In this document: piece after piece, positions 1 through 7,964 of the stretch
How the letters are laid out: the number at the start of each line of letters is the position of its first letter
Numbering within the stretch: position 1 is the stretch's first letter
Assembly: GCA_903856555.1 (NCBI GenBank)
Contig: CAIOCC010000100.1
Location: 1-18,057, forward strand
Reading direction: 5' to 3'
Origin: an uncultured Bacteroidota bacterium
GTDB lineage: Bacteria; Bacteroidota; Bacteroidia; UBA7662
Length of the DNA: 18,057 bases
Notes under the pieces: model-generated
Database searches by the model: none
Told to the model about the DNA's origin: nothing
The model's input: only the letters and a program-made list of their open reading frames with translations
Made by a program: the position numbers and the translations under genes

Positions 1-1051
<1,051 letters not shown>

Positions 1052-1145
1052 ATGTAAAAAAAATTAATTATTTGTCTTTGTGTGAATCTTGGGGGAAGCA
1101 CGTCATCCTCACGGACGGACGCATTCCTTACTTTGGTATTCAGTA

Positions 1146-1157
1146 TGTCAAAGAACG
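1146..1157 (-). promoter_or_regulatory. boxA-like antitermination site in the rRNA leader
   Basis: On the minus strand the leader reads CGTTCTTTGACA, close to the rRNA boxA core (TGCTCTTTAACA in E. coli). BoxA RNA is bound by NusB and S10 and lets polymerase read through the structured rRNA operon. It lies about 95 bases before the mature 16S 5' end and downstream of both candidate promoters, the expected place. The call rests on motif similarity and position only. Confidence 0.55.
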
Positions 1158-1188
1158 ATGCCCGAACAGCTTCCGGGCAAAGCGGACG

Positions 1189-1196
1189 CAAAGGTA
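1189..1196 (-). promoter_or_regulatory. Candidate rRNA operon promoter P2 (-7 element)
   Basis: The minus strand reads TACCTTTG, a full match to the Bacteroidota -7 consensus TAnnTTTG. It would start transcription near 1183, about 130 bases before 16S and just before the boxA-like site. No TTG -33 element sits at the usual 17-20 base distance; instead the upstream side is A/T-rich and holds a hairpin. The same octamer recurs in the candidate P1. Confidence 0.5.
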
Positions 1197-1203
1197 AAAC
1201 CAG

Positions 1204-1242
1204 AAAATCCCTTTTGCGACCTTTTAAAAGGGATTTTTTTTT
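1204..1242 (+). terminator. Hairpin with T-run between the two rRNA promoters
   Basis: AAAATCCCTTTT (1204-1215) pairs perfectly with AAAAGGGATTTT (1226-1237) across a 10-base loop, and more T follows to 1242. In the plus direction this has the form of an intrinsic terminator, although the stem is A/T-rich apart from three G-C pairs. It would stop plus-strand transcription running antisense out of the rRNA region. On the minus strand, the sense of the rRNA operon, no comparable T-run follows the stem. A role as an upstream A/T element for P2 is an alternative. Confidence 0.45.
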
Positions 1243-1305
1243 GATAAATTTCGAGGGGCTGTTATTCAAGGACTTACCTTACCACCTCGATTTTTATCGG
1301 GACGA

Positions 1306-1332
1306 CAAAGGTAGTTCATGAAGGCTTAACAA
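1306..1332 (-). promoter_or_regulatory. Candidate rRNA operon promoter P1
   Basis: On the minus strand TTG (1330-1332) is followed after 16 bases by TACCTTTG (1306-1313), a full match to the Bacteroidota -7 element TAnnTTTG. The spacer is slightly shorter than the usual 17-20. The site lies between the end of the CoA-binding gene and the 16S leader, and points at 16S. A 6-bp inverted repeat, AGGCTT/AAGCCT (1322-1336), overlaps the -33 side; its role is unknown. Confidence 0.5.
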
Positions 1333-1359
1333 GCCTACGATTGCGTCTTTTGTGGAAAA

Positions 1360-1722
1360 CTAAAAGGAATGGGTGGCCAAAAGAACCAGTGTGCAGGCTT
1401 GTTGGCATTCTTTGCCCATTGCGCGCAGTGCAAGTTCTAAATCCGGGTTTTCGGTGCCCGGATTGAAAAGGATCCTTCGATAATCCTTGGACAACAAGGT
1501 CTCCCGCCAGGTGGCTTGGGCAGCGGGTCCCAGATAGAGGGTCACGGTATCGGGCCTAAAAACGCTCTCCGATGGCCACTGCGTATGAATAGGCATGCCA
1601 TCAACCTCCCCAGGCCGCTGGCCCAACAAATAACATACATGTCCCTTTTGCTTTAATTGCAGGGCAGCGCGGTAAGCATAGCGATCAGGGTTGGACGAGG
1701 CACCAAGGACCAAAACATTCAT
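1360..1722 (-). CDS. CoA-binding (YccU-type) Rossmann domain protein
   Basis: A 120-residue single-domain protein of the CoA_binding_2 family. It opens with a Rossmann-type dinucleotide or CoA loop (VLGASSNPDRYAYRA, about residues 4-18). Near the C-terminus it has the family's FNPGTENPDLE and an ACTLVLL segment. Members bind CoA in vitro, but their cellular role is largely unknown. The ATG at 1722 is chosen because the domain begins at once after it; the frame is open further upstream but would run into the end of the preceding gene. No good Shine-Dalgarno sequence is visible. It lies 43 bases after the FAD oxidoreductase gene on the same strand, so the two are probably co-transcribed. Confidence 0.85.
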   Translation of the reverse strand: MNVLVLGASSNPDRYAYRAALQLKQKGHVCYLLGQRPGEVDGMPIHTQWPSESVFRPDTVTLYLGPAAQATWRETLLSKDYRRILFNPGTENPDLELALRAMGKECQQACTLVLLATHSF

Positions 1723-1765
1723 AGAAGGAGGCATTAAAGGGGGAAAACGCGAACCACCGCAGGTG

Positions 1766-3325
1766 CTAGATCGTTGGGAAAGGACCCGAAAGGGCATCAA
1801 CACTCCGCCGAGCGTCCAGGATGGCACTCATGATGCCACCGGCATACCCCGCCCCTTCCCCTACCGGGTATAGATTGGAACAATGGGGGTGATGTAGGGC
1901 TACAGGATCGCGCGGTATGCGGACCGGTGACGAAGTCCTGGACTCAGGCCCGGCCACAACAGCCCCCTCGTCCAGCAAACGATGCCATTTTTTGGCCCAT
2001 TGCTTGAGACCCCCCGCAAGCCTGGCCTGAATTTCGGTGGGATAAAGAAGGTGCAAGGGGGCGGATTGAGTGCCTGGTCTGTACGAACAAGGCCCCAAGT
2101 CCGAACTCGATCTCCCTTGCACAAAATCAGCTAGATTTTGGGCCGGGGCCCATTGATTTCCACCCCCCATGGCCATGGCGTCCCTTTCGATTTGTTCCTG
2201 AAAGCGAAGCAGGGCCAAGGGATCGTTGCTGCGAGCCTTGGGTAGATCCTGAAGGTTGATTTCGGTCACCCATCCTGCGTTGGCGGTGCGATTGTTGCGC
2301 TTGCTGGGGGACCAACCATTGGTCACTACCTGGTCCAAAGAGGTCGAACAGGGCGCCATGATACCGCCAGGACACATGCAGAACGAATAAACACCCCTTC
2401 CGCCCACCTGCTCCACCACCGCGTACGATGCCGGGGGCCAGCCCTCGGTGAATGAACTTTCGCGACGGTACCTCCAACGGTTAATCCAAGCCTGGGGATG
2501 TTCAACGCGGACGCCCATGGCGAGGGGTTTGGCCTGAATTTCCAAGCCAGCCCGCTGCAACATCTCAAAAACATCGCGCGCGCTGTGCCCTGTGCAAAGC
2601 ATCACCGCTTGGACAGATATACGCTCCCCGCCCTCCAACACCAAGGTCCGAATCACGCCCAGTTCCCGTTCCAGTTCTACCACACGACGGTTAAAATGAA
2701 TCTGCCCCCCAAAGGCGATGATCGTCTGCCTTGCCTGTTCAATCAAGGCAGGCAATTTGTTCGTACCAATATGAGGATGAGCGTCGTACATAATGTGAGG
2801 AGGGGCTCCCAAGCTCACCAAAAGGCGGAGAACCGAGGCAACATCCCCCCTCTTGGTGGAGCGGGTGTATAATTTTCCATCACTAAAGGTGCCCGCTCCT
2901 CCTTCTCCATAACAATAATTAGATTCAGGGTTGAGACGACCCTCGCGGCTAAGCAGAGCTACATCCCGACGTCGTTCACGCACCGAACAACCTCTTTCCC
3001 AAACCACCGGACGCCAACCTCGTTCAAGGCAGCGCAAAGCGGCAAACAAACCTGCGGGTCCCGCACCAATGATGTGAAGCTCAGGCGCATTTTCGGCCAA
3101 TGGCAGGGGTTCATAGGGTTGGCCTGATGCCGCAATGGCCTCCGAGGACCTGGAATCGGCGACCCGAACGGTGACCATGGGTCGAGGGCCCCTGGCATCC
3201 AAACTCCTTCGAAGTATGGTCATATCGCCCGCTGGAATGGCTGAAAAGCGATCCCGCAGGTAACCTTCCAAATCCGAAACCCCGTAGGCCTCCGCCGGAT
3301 CCAGTTCAAAACACATTGATGACAT
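1766..3325 (-). CDS. FAD-dependent oxidoreductase, COG2509 family
   Basis: A 519-residue protein of the uncharacterised FAD-dependent dehydrogenase family (COG2509). A short N-terminal domain of about 80 residues precedes a GxGxxG dinucleotide loop (IIGAGPAGLFAAL). Then come the family blocks YCYGEGGAGTFSDGKLYTR, CTGHSARD, CMCPGGIMAP and SPSKRNNRTANAGW, and a C-terminal FAD-binding block, GEGAGYAGGIMSA. Length is normal for the family. The substrate is not known. The ATG at 3325 is preceded by GGGAGG (complement of 3333-3338) with a 7-base spacer, the clearest ribosome binding site in the window. The frame stays open for another 48 codons upstream, but that stretch runs through the repeat array and is unlikely to be coding. 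It is divergent from dnaB. Confidence 0.93.
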   Translation of the reverse strand: MSSMCFELDPAEAYGVSDLEGYLRDRFSAIPAGDMTILRRSLDARGPRPMVTVRVADSRSSEAIAASGQPYEPLPLAENAPELHIIGAGPAGLFAALRCLERGWRPVVWERGCSVRERRRDVALLSREGRLNPESNYCYGEGGAGTFSDGKLYTRSTKRGDVASVLRLLVSLGAPPHIMYDAHPHIGTNKLPALIEQARQTIIAFGGQIHFNRRVVELERELGVIRTLVLEGGERISVQAVMLCTGHSARDVFEMLQRAGLEIQAKPLAMGVRVEHPQAWINRWRYRRESSFTEGWPPASYAVVEQVGGRGVYSFCMCPGGIMAPCSTSLDQVVTNGWSPSKRNNRTANAGWVTEINLQDLPKARSNDPLALLRFQEQIERDAMAMGGGNQWAPAQNLADFVQGRSSSDLGPCSYRPGTQSAPLHLLYPTEIQARLAGGLKQWAKKWHRLLDEGAVVAGPESRTSSPVRIPRDPVALHHPHCSNLYPVGEGAGYAGGIMSAILDARRSVDALSGPFPTI

Positions 3326-3346
3326 GAAAATACCTCCCTTGTCCTG

Positions 3347-3354
3347 CAAATATG
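3347..3354 (-). promoter_or_regulatory. Possible -7 element for the FAD oxidoreductase gene
   Basis: The minus strand reads CATATTTG, seven of eight positions of the Bacteroidota -7 consensus TAnnTTTG counting the two free ones. It lies 21 bases before the start codon. Its -33 region (about 3374-3382) falls at the edge of the first DnaA-box-like repeat and holds a T-run but no clear TTG. Weak evidence, noted because DnaA binding there would overlap this promoter. Confidence 0.3.
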
Positions 3355-3367
3355 AGAAGAGCTTGAC

Positions 3368-3419
3368 CTTATCCACCGAAAAAACCCACTTATCCACCCA
3401 AAATCTCGGCTTATGCACC
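3368..3419 (+). repeat. Three DnaA-box-like 9-mers at exact 21-base spacing
   Basis: TTATCCACC at 3369-3377, TTATCCACC at 3390-3398 and TTATGCACC at 3411-3419 all read on the plus strand, each preceded by C and starting exactly 21 bases (two helical turns) apart. Each differs from the classical DnaA box TTATNCACA only in the last base. The DNA between them is not otherwise well conserved. They lie in the divergent spacer between the FAD oxidoreductase gene and dnaB, and an A-rich stretch follows (about 3439-3475). A seven-of-nine match, TTATGCATT, occurs on the minus strand at 3458-3466. DnaA-dependent control of dnaB or a replication-related site are the obvious readings; neither is proven. 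Confidence 0.6.
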
Positions 3420-3491
3420 AAGCCAACCCGACACCTCGAAAAATGAGGAAAAGAAAAAATGCATAACAAAAAAGAGCAGCCGTCAAGAGCC

Positions 3492-3499
3492 TAAGTTTG
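3492..3499 (+). promoter_or_regulatory. Candidate -7 element directly before dnaB
   Basis: TAAGTTTG is a full match to the Bacteroidota -7 consensus TAnnTTTG. It ends only four bases before the dnaB ATG, so transcription from it would begin at or next to the start codon. No TTG is found at the usual -33 distance, so this may be a weak or chance match. Confidence 0.35.
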
Positions 3500-3503
3500 T
3501 GAC

Positions 3504-5030
3504 ATGGAACCCACCAATACTTTGCTGAAAAAGCGCGGCGTGGGCCGCAGCGCGCCCCTCACCATGCCCGGCCTGACCGGCAAGTTACCACCGCAGGCCC
3601 TTGAAGTGGAGCAAGCGGTCCTGGGAGCCTTGATGCTCGAAAAAGAAGCCCTGTCCCAGGTCATCGATCTTCTGCATCCCGATGTTTTCTATGTAGAGAA
3701 AAATCGATGGGTTTTTGAGGCGGTTCGGCTTCTTTTCGAAAAATCCGAACCGGTGGATCTCTTGACGGTCACCCAAGAGCTCAAGTCCATGGGGCGATTG
3801 GATGAAGTAGGAGGCGCCTTTTACATTGCCGATTTAACCAACCGAGTCAGCTCGTCTGCCAACATTGATTACCATGCCCGTATTTTACTCGAAAAATACA
3901 TACTGCGCGAGCTAATTCACCTCTCCGGGGATATGTCCACCGAAGCCTTCGACGATACCACCGATGTCTTTGAATTGTTGGATCGCTGCGAAACCAAACT
4001 CTTTGGAATTGCCGATCGTAACATAAGACGCAATGGTGACGGAATTCACGATTTGGTCCAAAAAGCATTCAAACAAATCCAGGCTGTTTCTCAACAGGCC
4101 GATGGATTATCTGGAATCCCCTCCGGATTTACCGAATTGGATCGATTGACCTCTGGCTGGCAGAGGGGAAGCCTGAACATTATCGCAGCGAGACCCGGTA
4201 TGGGTAAAACCGCTTTTGTGCTCAGTTTGGCTCGCAATGCCTCGGTCGATTTTCAAAAAGGTGTGGCGTTTTTTTCGCTCGAAATGTCGGGGATTGAATT
4301 GATTAATCGCCTTTTATCTTCTGAAACCGAAATAGAAGGCGAAAAACTCAAAAAAGGCAAACTGGCTCAGCACGAATGGATTCAATTGACCAGTCGCACC
4401 GACAGCCTCACCAGGGCACCCCTCTACATTGATGATACCCCCCAACTCACCCTTTTTGAATTAAGGGCCAAGTGCCGAAGGCTCAAATCCAAACACGATA
4501 TTCAACTCATTGTTATCGATTACCTGCAGTTAATGGGTGGAGGATCCAACGATGCATCGGGCATGAATCGCGAACAAGTGATTGCCTCGATTTCACGAGG
4601 ACTCAAAGCTCTGGCCAAAGAACTGGAAGTTCCCGTCATAGCGTTGAGCCAGTTAAGTCGTCAGGTTGAAGTCAGAGGCGGCAACAAAAAACCGATGTTA
4701 TCGGATCTCCGGGAATCAGGCGCCATCGAGCAAGACGCGGATATGGTCATGTTTATTTACCGTCCCGATTATTACAATATGGAAGGCGAGGGGTCCCCGG
4801 ACCAGGCCCAAATCATTGTCGCAAAACACAGGAATGGTCAAACCGGGGAAATTAATTTGAGGTTCCAAGCCAAATACGCCCGCTTTGTGAATCCAGGAGG
4901 TCCGGGAGGCCCTGCCGATTTTGCAGGCGATCGCCGGGATCCCAACGAGCCCAACAACCCTTTCAGGGGTTTGGATCGAACCTTTCCATCCCGCTTGAAT
5001 GAGATGGATGAAGGACCTGCCCCTTATTAA
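3504..5030 (+). CDS. dnaB: Replicative DNA helicase DnaB
   Basis: A 508-residue RecA-type hexameric helicase that unwinds DNA 5' to 3' at the replication fork and carries primase. The N-terminal helical domain starts at PPQALEVEQAVLGALML (about residue 29) and runs to about 150; a linker and the ATPase core follow. Walker A is ARPGMGKTA with Lys235. Walker B is LIVIDYLQLM with Asp339. The SGAIEQDADMVMFIYRP block and the arginine-finger motif KHRNGQTG are intact. A glycine/proline-rich tail ends the protein. No intein interrupts it. The ATG at 3504 gives the usual leader of about 30 residues before PPQAL; a second ATG at 3564 is possible. It heads the plus-strand run through the potassium transporter gene. 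Confidence 0.97.
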   Translation: MEPTNTLLKKRGVGRSAPLTMPGLTGKLPPQALEVEQAVLGALMLEKEALSQVIDLLHPDVFYVEKNRWVFEAVRLLFEKSEPVDLLTVTQELKSMGRLDEVGGAFYIADLTNRVSSSANIDYHARILLEKYILRELIHLSGDMSTEAFDDTTDVFELLDRCETKLFGIADRNIRRNGDGIHDLVQKAFKQIQAVSQQADGLSGIPSGFTELDRLTSGWQRGSLNIIAARPGMGKTAFVLSLARNASVDFQKGVAFFSLEMSGIELINRLLSSETEIEGEKLKKGKLAQHEWIQLTSRTDSLTRAPLYIDDTPQLTLFELRAKCRRLKSKHDIQLIVIDYLQLMGGGSNDASGMNREQVIASISRGLKALAKELEVPVIALSQLSRQVEVRGGNKKPMLSDLRESGAIEQDADMVMFIYRPDYYNMEGEGSPDQAQIIVAKHRNGQTGEINLRFQAKYARFVNPGGPGGPADFAGDRRDPNEPNNPFRGLDRTFPSRLNEMDEGPAPY

Positions 5031-5045
5031 CGAACCTTCTTGGGG

Positions 5046-5765
5046 ATGACAGACCCTCGCTTGATGGAAGAGCTCGTGATTCCCACGGCATGGGGCGCTT
5101 TTTTGGAAGAATGCGGAGCACTAGAGGCTTTGGCTGATCCTCTCAAAAACCTACGAAAGTCCCTTGAACGAAACGAGGTCGTTTATCCCAAAACCACGAA
5201 TCTTTTTCGGGCCCTGGAAGTCTTGCCCCCGGAAGGTGTCCGGGTCGTCTTGATGGGTCAGGACCCCTACCCTGGGGCAGGCCTGGCCACCGGATTGAGC
5301 TTTGCAGTACCGCAGGATGCCCCATCGCCACCCTCCTTGGTCAACATCGCCAAAGCCCTGCAATGGGATCAACAAGCTTGTATCAACGAGGGCCAAGCGG
5401 AGCTCATGGAGGAGCCCATCCGTTGGTTGGAGCAGCGCGACCCCTTGGGCCGGATCCCCGATCTAGAAAATTGGGCCGAACAAGGAGTGCTCCTGCTCAA
5501 CGAAACGCTGACCGTGCGCGCAGGTTCTCCGGGTTCGCATCGGGATTGGGGTTGGGGGCGTTGGACAGCCAAAGTCTTGGAAGGTTTGGCAAAATCCGGT
5601 AAACCCATGGTATGGTTGTTATGGGGCAAAGAAGCCCAAAAGCATCGCAATCCTGCCGTTCATTGCCTGGAAACGGTGCATCCTTCCCCGTTGTCGGCCT
5701 ACCGTGGATTTGTGCAGTGTCGGCATTTTTCGCAGACCAATCAACTTTTGAGAGCTTATCTTTAG
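5046..5765 (+). CDS. ung: Uracil-DNA glycosylase, family 1
   Basis: A 239-residue enzyme that removes uracil from DNA as the first step of base excision repair. The water-activating motif is GQDPYPGAG with the catalytic Asp73, and the minor-groove loop is HPSPLSAYRGF with His212. LLLNETLTV and VWLLWGKEAQKH are further family blocks. The residue after DPY is Pro rather than the His of E. coli Ung; other family 1 enzymes also have Pro here. An ATG at 5046 is preferred over the in-frame TTG two codons earlier. The gene begins 15 bases after dnaB and ends 4 bases before the aminotransferase, which fits one transcript. Confidence 0.93.
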   Translation: MTDPRLMEELVIPTAWGAFLEECGALEALADPLKNLRKSLERNEVVYPKTTNLFRALEVLPPEGVRVVLMGQDPYPGAGLATGLSFAVPQDAPSPPSLVNIAKALQWDQQACINEGQAELMEEPIRWLEQRDPLGRIPDLENWAEQGVLLLNETLTVRAGSPGSHRDWGWGRWTAKVLEGLAKSGKPMVWLLWGKEAQKHRNPAVHCLETVHPSPLSAYRGFVQCRHFSQTNQLLRAYL

Positions 5766-5769
5766 GGCT

Positions 5770-6993
5770 ATGACCAAAGCACCTTTCTGGACCTCCAAGA
5801 GAGTCCTGGAATTGGAAGAATCCCAAACCCTGGCCATGGCAGCACGCAGCCGGGCCTTGGCCGAACAAGGAATCGAAATCATCAACCTCAGTTTGGGTGA
5901 GCCGGATTTTGACACCCCGGACCATATCAAGGCCGCAGCCTGCCGTGCCGTTGAGGATAACTATTCGCATTACACCCCGGTGGCCGGTTACGCTGATTTG
6001 AGGCAGGCCGTTTGTCACAAAATGAGCCATGAATTGGGCTGGAATGTAGGCCCGGCCCAAGTGGTCTTTAGTACAGGGGCCAAACAGAGTTTGATTAATG
6101 TCTTGTTATCCGTGCTGAATCCGGGGGATGAGGTTTTGTTGCCTGCACCTTACTGGGTCAGTTATGCCGGGATGATTCAAATGGCCGAAGCCAAAGCCGT
6201 GGTCGTGGTGGGCAGCCCCGCCAACGGTTACAAAGTCCTGCCCGAACAATTGGAGGCAGCCATCACCCCCAAAACCCGATTGCTTTTGTATTCGTCCCCA
6301 TGCAATCCCAGCGGGGCTGCGTACCATGCTGAGGAATTGGGCGCCTGGGCCGAAGTGTTGCGTCGGCATCCAGGGATTTTGGTGGTATCGGATGAAATCT
6401 ACGAGCACATACGTTTTGAGGGAACCCATGCCAGCATCGTTCAACAAGAAGGCATGAAGGACCGGACCGTGGTGGTCAATGGGATGTCCAAAGGGTATGC
6501 GATGACCGGATGGCGGCTTGGTTTCGCGGTGGCTCCACCCGAAATCGCCGAAGCCTGCGTCAAATTGCAAGGTCAGTACACCTCCGCGACCTGTTCCATT
6601 GCTCAACGTGCTGCCTTGGCCGCCCTGAGCGGAACCATGGAACCCACCTACCGAATGCGGGAGGCCTTCCGCCAACGAAGGGACTTGTTTTATCAGGCCT
6701 TGCAAGGTCTCTATGGTTGGGAATGCCCGCTGCCCCAGGGCGCCTTCTACCTTTTTCCACGTATTTCAGACTGGTTCAACCTTCCCTGGAGGGGAGAACC
6801 CTTGGGCCATGCCGAAAGGGTGGCGGAATTTCTGCTTGAAGAGGCCCGCGTGGCCACCGTGGCCGGGGATGCCTTTGGTTGCCCCGACTGCCTGCGTTTG
6901 TCAACGGCCAGTTCAGAAGACAAACTTTTGGAGGCCGCCCGTCGAATACGGACGGCCATCGAAGAACGATTGGTTGAGCACCGTGTCGGCTGA
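5770..6993 (+). CDS. PLP-dependent aspartate-type aminotransferase (class I)
   Basis: A 407-residue fold-type I aminotransferase. Key residues are in place: Asn179 in the SPCNPSG block, Asp208 in SDEIYEHIRF, the Schiff-base Lys241 in GMSKGYAMTGWRLGF, and Arg376 in CLRLSTASS for the substrate carboxylate. The N-terminal LSLGEPDFDTPDHI and YTPVAGYADLRQA match the aspartate aminotransferase Ib subgroup, so aspartate plus 2-oxoglutarate is the likely reaction. A prephenate or other aromatic substrate cannot be excluded from sequence alone. Its last 11 bases overlap the next gene when that gene starts at the GTG at 6983, suggesting translational coupling. Confidence 0.92.
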   Translation: MTKAPFWTSKRVLELEESQTLAMAARSRALAEQGIEIINLSLGEPDFDTPDHIKAAACRAVEDNYSHYTPVAGYADLRQAVCHKMSHELGWNVGPAQVVFSTGAKQSLINVLLSVLNPGDEVLLPAPYWVSYAGMIQMAEAKAVVVVGSPANGYKVLPEQLEAAITPKTRLLLYSSPCNPSGAAYHAEELGAWAEVLRRHPGILVVSDEIYEHIRFEGTHASIVQQEGMKDRTVVVNGMSKGYAMTGWRLGFAVAPPEIAEACVKLQGQYTSATCSIAQRAALAALSGTMEPTYRMREAFRQRRDLFYQALQGLYGWECPLPQGAFYLFPRISDWFNLPWRGEPLGHAERVAEFLLEEARVATVAGDAFGCPDCLRLSTASSEDKLLEAARRIRTAIEERLVEHRVG

Positions 6994-7954
6994 GCTTCCG
7001 CTTTGGCCCTCGCTTCGCATCTTGGTGGCCGGGGATTTAATCCTGGACACCTACGGGATTGGTCATGTCAGCAGACAGTCCCCCGAAGCAGCTGTTGAAG
7101 TATTGGATCTCTTCGAATGGCAACACCGTGTAGGAGGCTCCGGCAATGTCGCCCTCAACTTGGCGGGATTGGGTCTTGATGTTCATCTTTTGGCCACGGT
7201 AGGCCAAGACCCCGAGGCAGGGATCCTTCGGGACTTACTCCAAAACGCAGGGATTAGCGACTGTTATTTGGGCGCCCTTTCGGATGTTCCAACCACCCAC
7301 AAAACCCGATTCCTGGATGGAAAAAGGCACCTTTTGAGGGTGGACCGTGAACAAAGAAACCCTCAGCATCCGGGCATTGATCTCCACTTGGAACATGGAC
7401 TGGACCTGGCGCTGGAAGGCTGCGATGCTCTGGTTTTGCAGGACTACGAAAAAGGTTTTTTCAACCCCGAGCGTATTGCTCGATTCATCCAAAAAGGTCG
7501 AGAACGGGGGATTCCGATTTGCGTTGACCCCAAACACCTGCACTTTTGGGAATTCAAGGGGGTGGACTTGTTCAAACCCAACCTCAAAGAACTGGAGCAG
7601 GCCCTCCAACGTAAAATTCGGACCGAGACTTCGGAATTGGAAGAGGCCTGCGCCGAAGCCAGGGAACGACTTTCTTGTCGTTTGTTGCTGGTGACCATGG
7701 CGGACCAGGGTCTCTGTTGGATGGATGACCAAGGATTTGGGCGCCTTGAAACAAAGCCTGTTGAAGTGGTGGATGTCTGCGGTGCGGGCGATTCGGTGAT
7801 TGCAGCGGCCACCAGCGCTTATGCCGCGGGCATGTCGGTCCAAGATATTGCGGCTTGGTCCAACCTCTGCGGTGGTCTGGCCTGCCTCAAATCCGGCACG
7901 CAGCCTTTAGTTTTGGCGGAAGTTCTAAGCCATTTGAATTCCCTCCCCACCTAA
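6983..7954 (+). CDS. PfkB-family kinase, D-glycero-D-manno-heptose-7-phosphate kinase type (HldE domain 1, stand-alone)
   Basis: A 323-residue ribokinase-fold sugar kinase. It shows the HldE/RfaE domain 1 pattern: GDLILDTYGIGHVSRQSPEA near the N-terminus, VGGSGNVALNLAGLG, a CVDPK block, LFKPNLKE, and the PfkB signature VVDVCGAGDSV with catalytic Asp270. The family phosphorylates heptose 7-phosphate at C1 for the lipopolysaccharide core precursor ADP-heptose. The fused nucleotidyltransferase domain of E. coli HldE is absent, so a separate partner would be needed elsewhere. No ATG fits. The GTG at 6983 places the fold right at the start and overlaps the aminotransferase by 11 bases; a TTG at 6974 is the alternative. 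The frame stays open far upstream inside the aminotransferase gene, but there it is a shadow. Confidence 0.87.
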   Translation: MSAELPLWPSLRILVAGDLILDTYGIGHVSRQSPEAAVEVLDLFEWQHRVGGSGNVALNLAGLGLDVHLLATVGQDPEAGILRDLLQNAGISDCYLGALSDVPTTHKTRFLDGKRHLLRVDREQRNPQHPGIDLHLEHGLDLALEGCDALVLQDYEKGFFNPERIARFIQKGRERGIPICVDPKHLHFWEFKGVDLFKPNLKELEQALQRKIRTETSELEEACAEARERLSCRLLLVTMADQGLCWMDDQGFGRLETKPVEVVDVCGAGDSVIAAATSAYAAGMSVQDIAAWSNLCGGLACLKSGTQPLVLAEVLSHLNSLPT

Positions 7955-7964
7955 AAAAGCGGCC

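Noticed and set aside
3326..3469. A 48-residue N-terminal extension of the FAD oxidoreductase
   Set aside because: The ATG at 3325 has a strong GGGAGG site at the right distance and fits the family start; the extension would translate the repeat array.
3326..3503. Reading the dnaB spacer as the chromosomal origin
   Set aside because: Three imperfect boxes and an A-rich stretch are suggestive, but hand counts of G and C on sampled lines either side gave no clear skew change, and no DnaA-trio or further boxes were found.
5262..5276. Pro in place of His after the catalytic DPY of uracil-DNA glycosylase as a sign of altered activity
   Set aside because: Other family 1 enzymes carry Pro here, and the catalytic Asp and the HPSPLS loop are intact.
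6713..6982. A 90-residue N-terminal extension of the heptose-type kinase
   Set aside because: It lies wholly inside the aminotransferase gene in another frame and has no kinase-like features.
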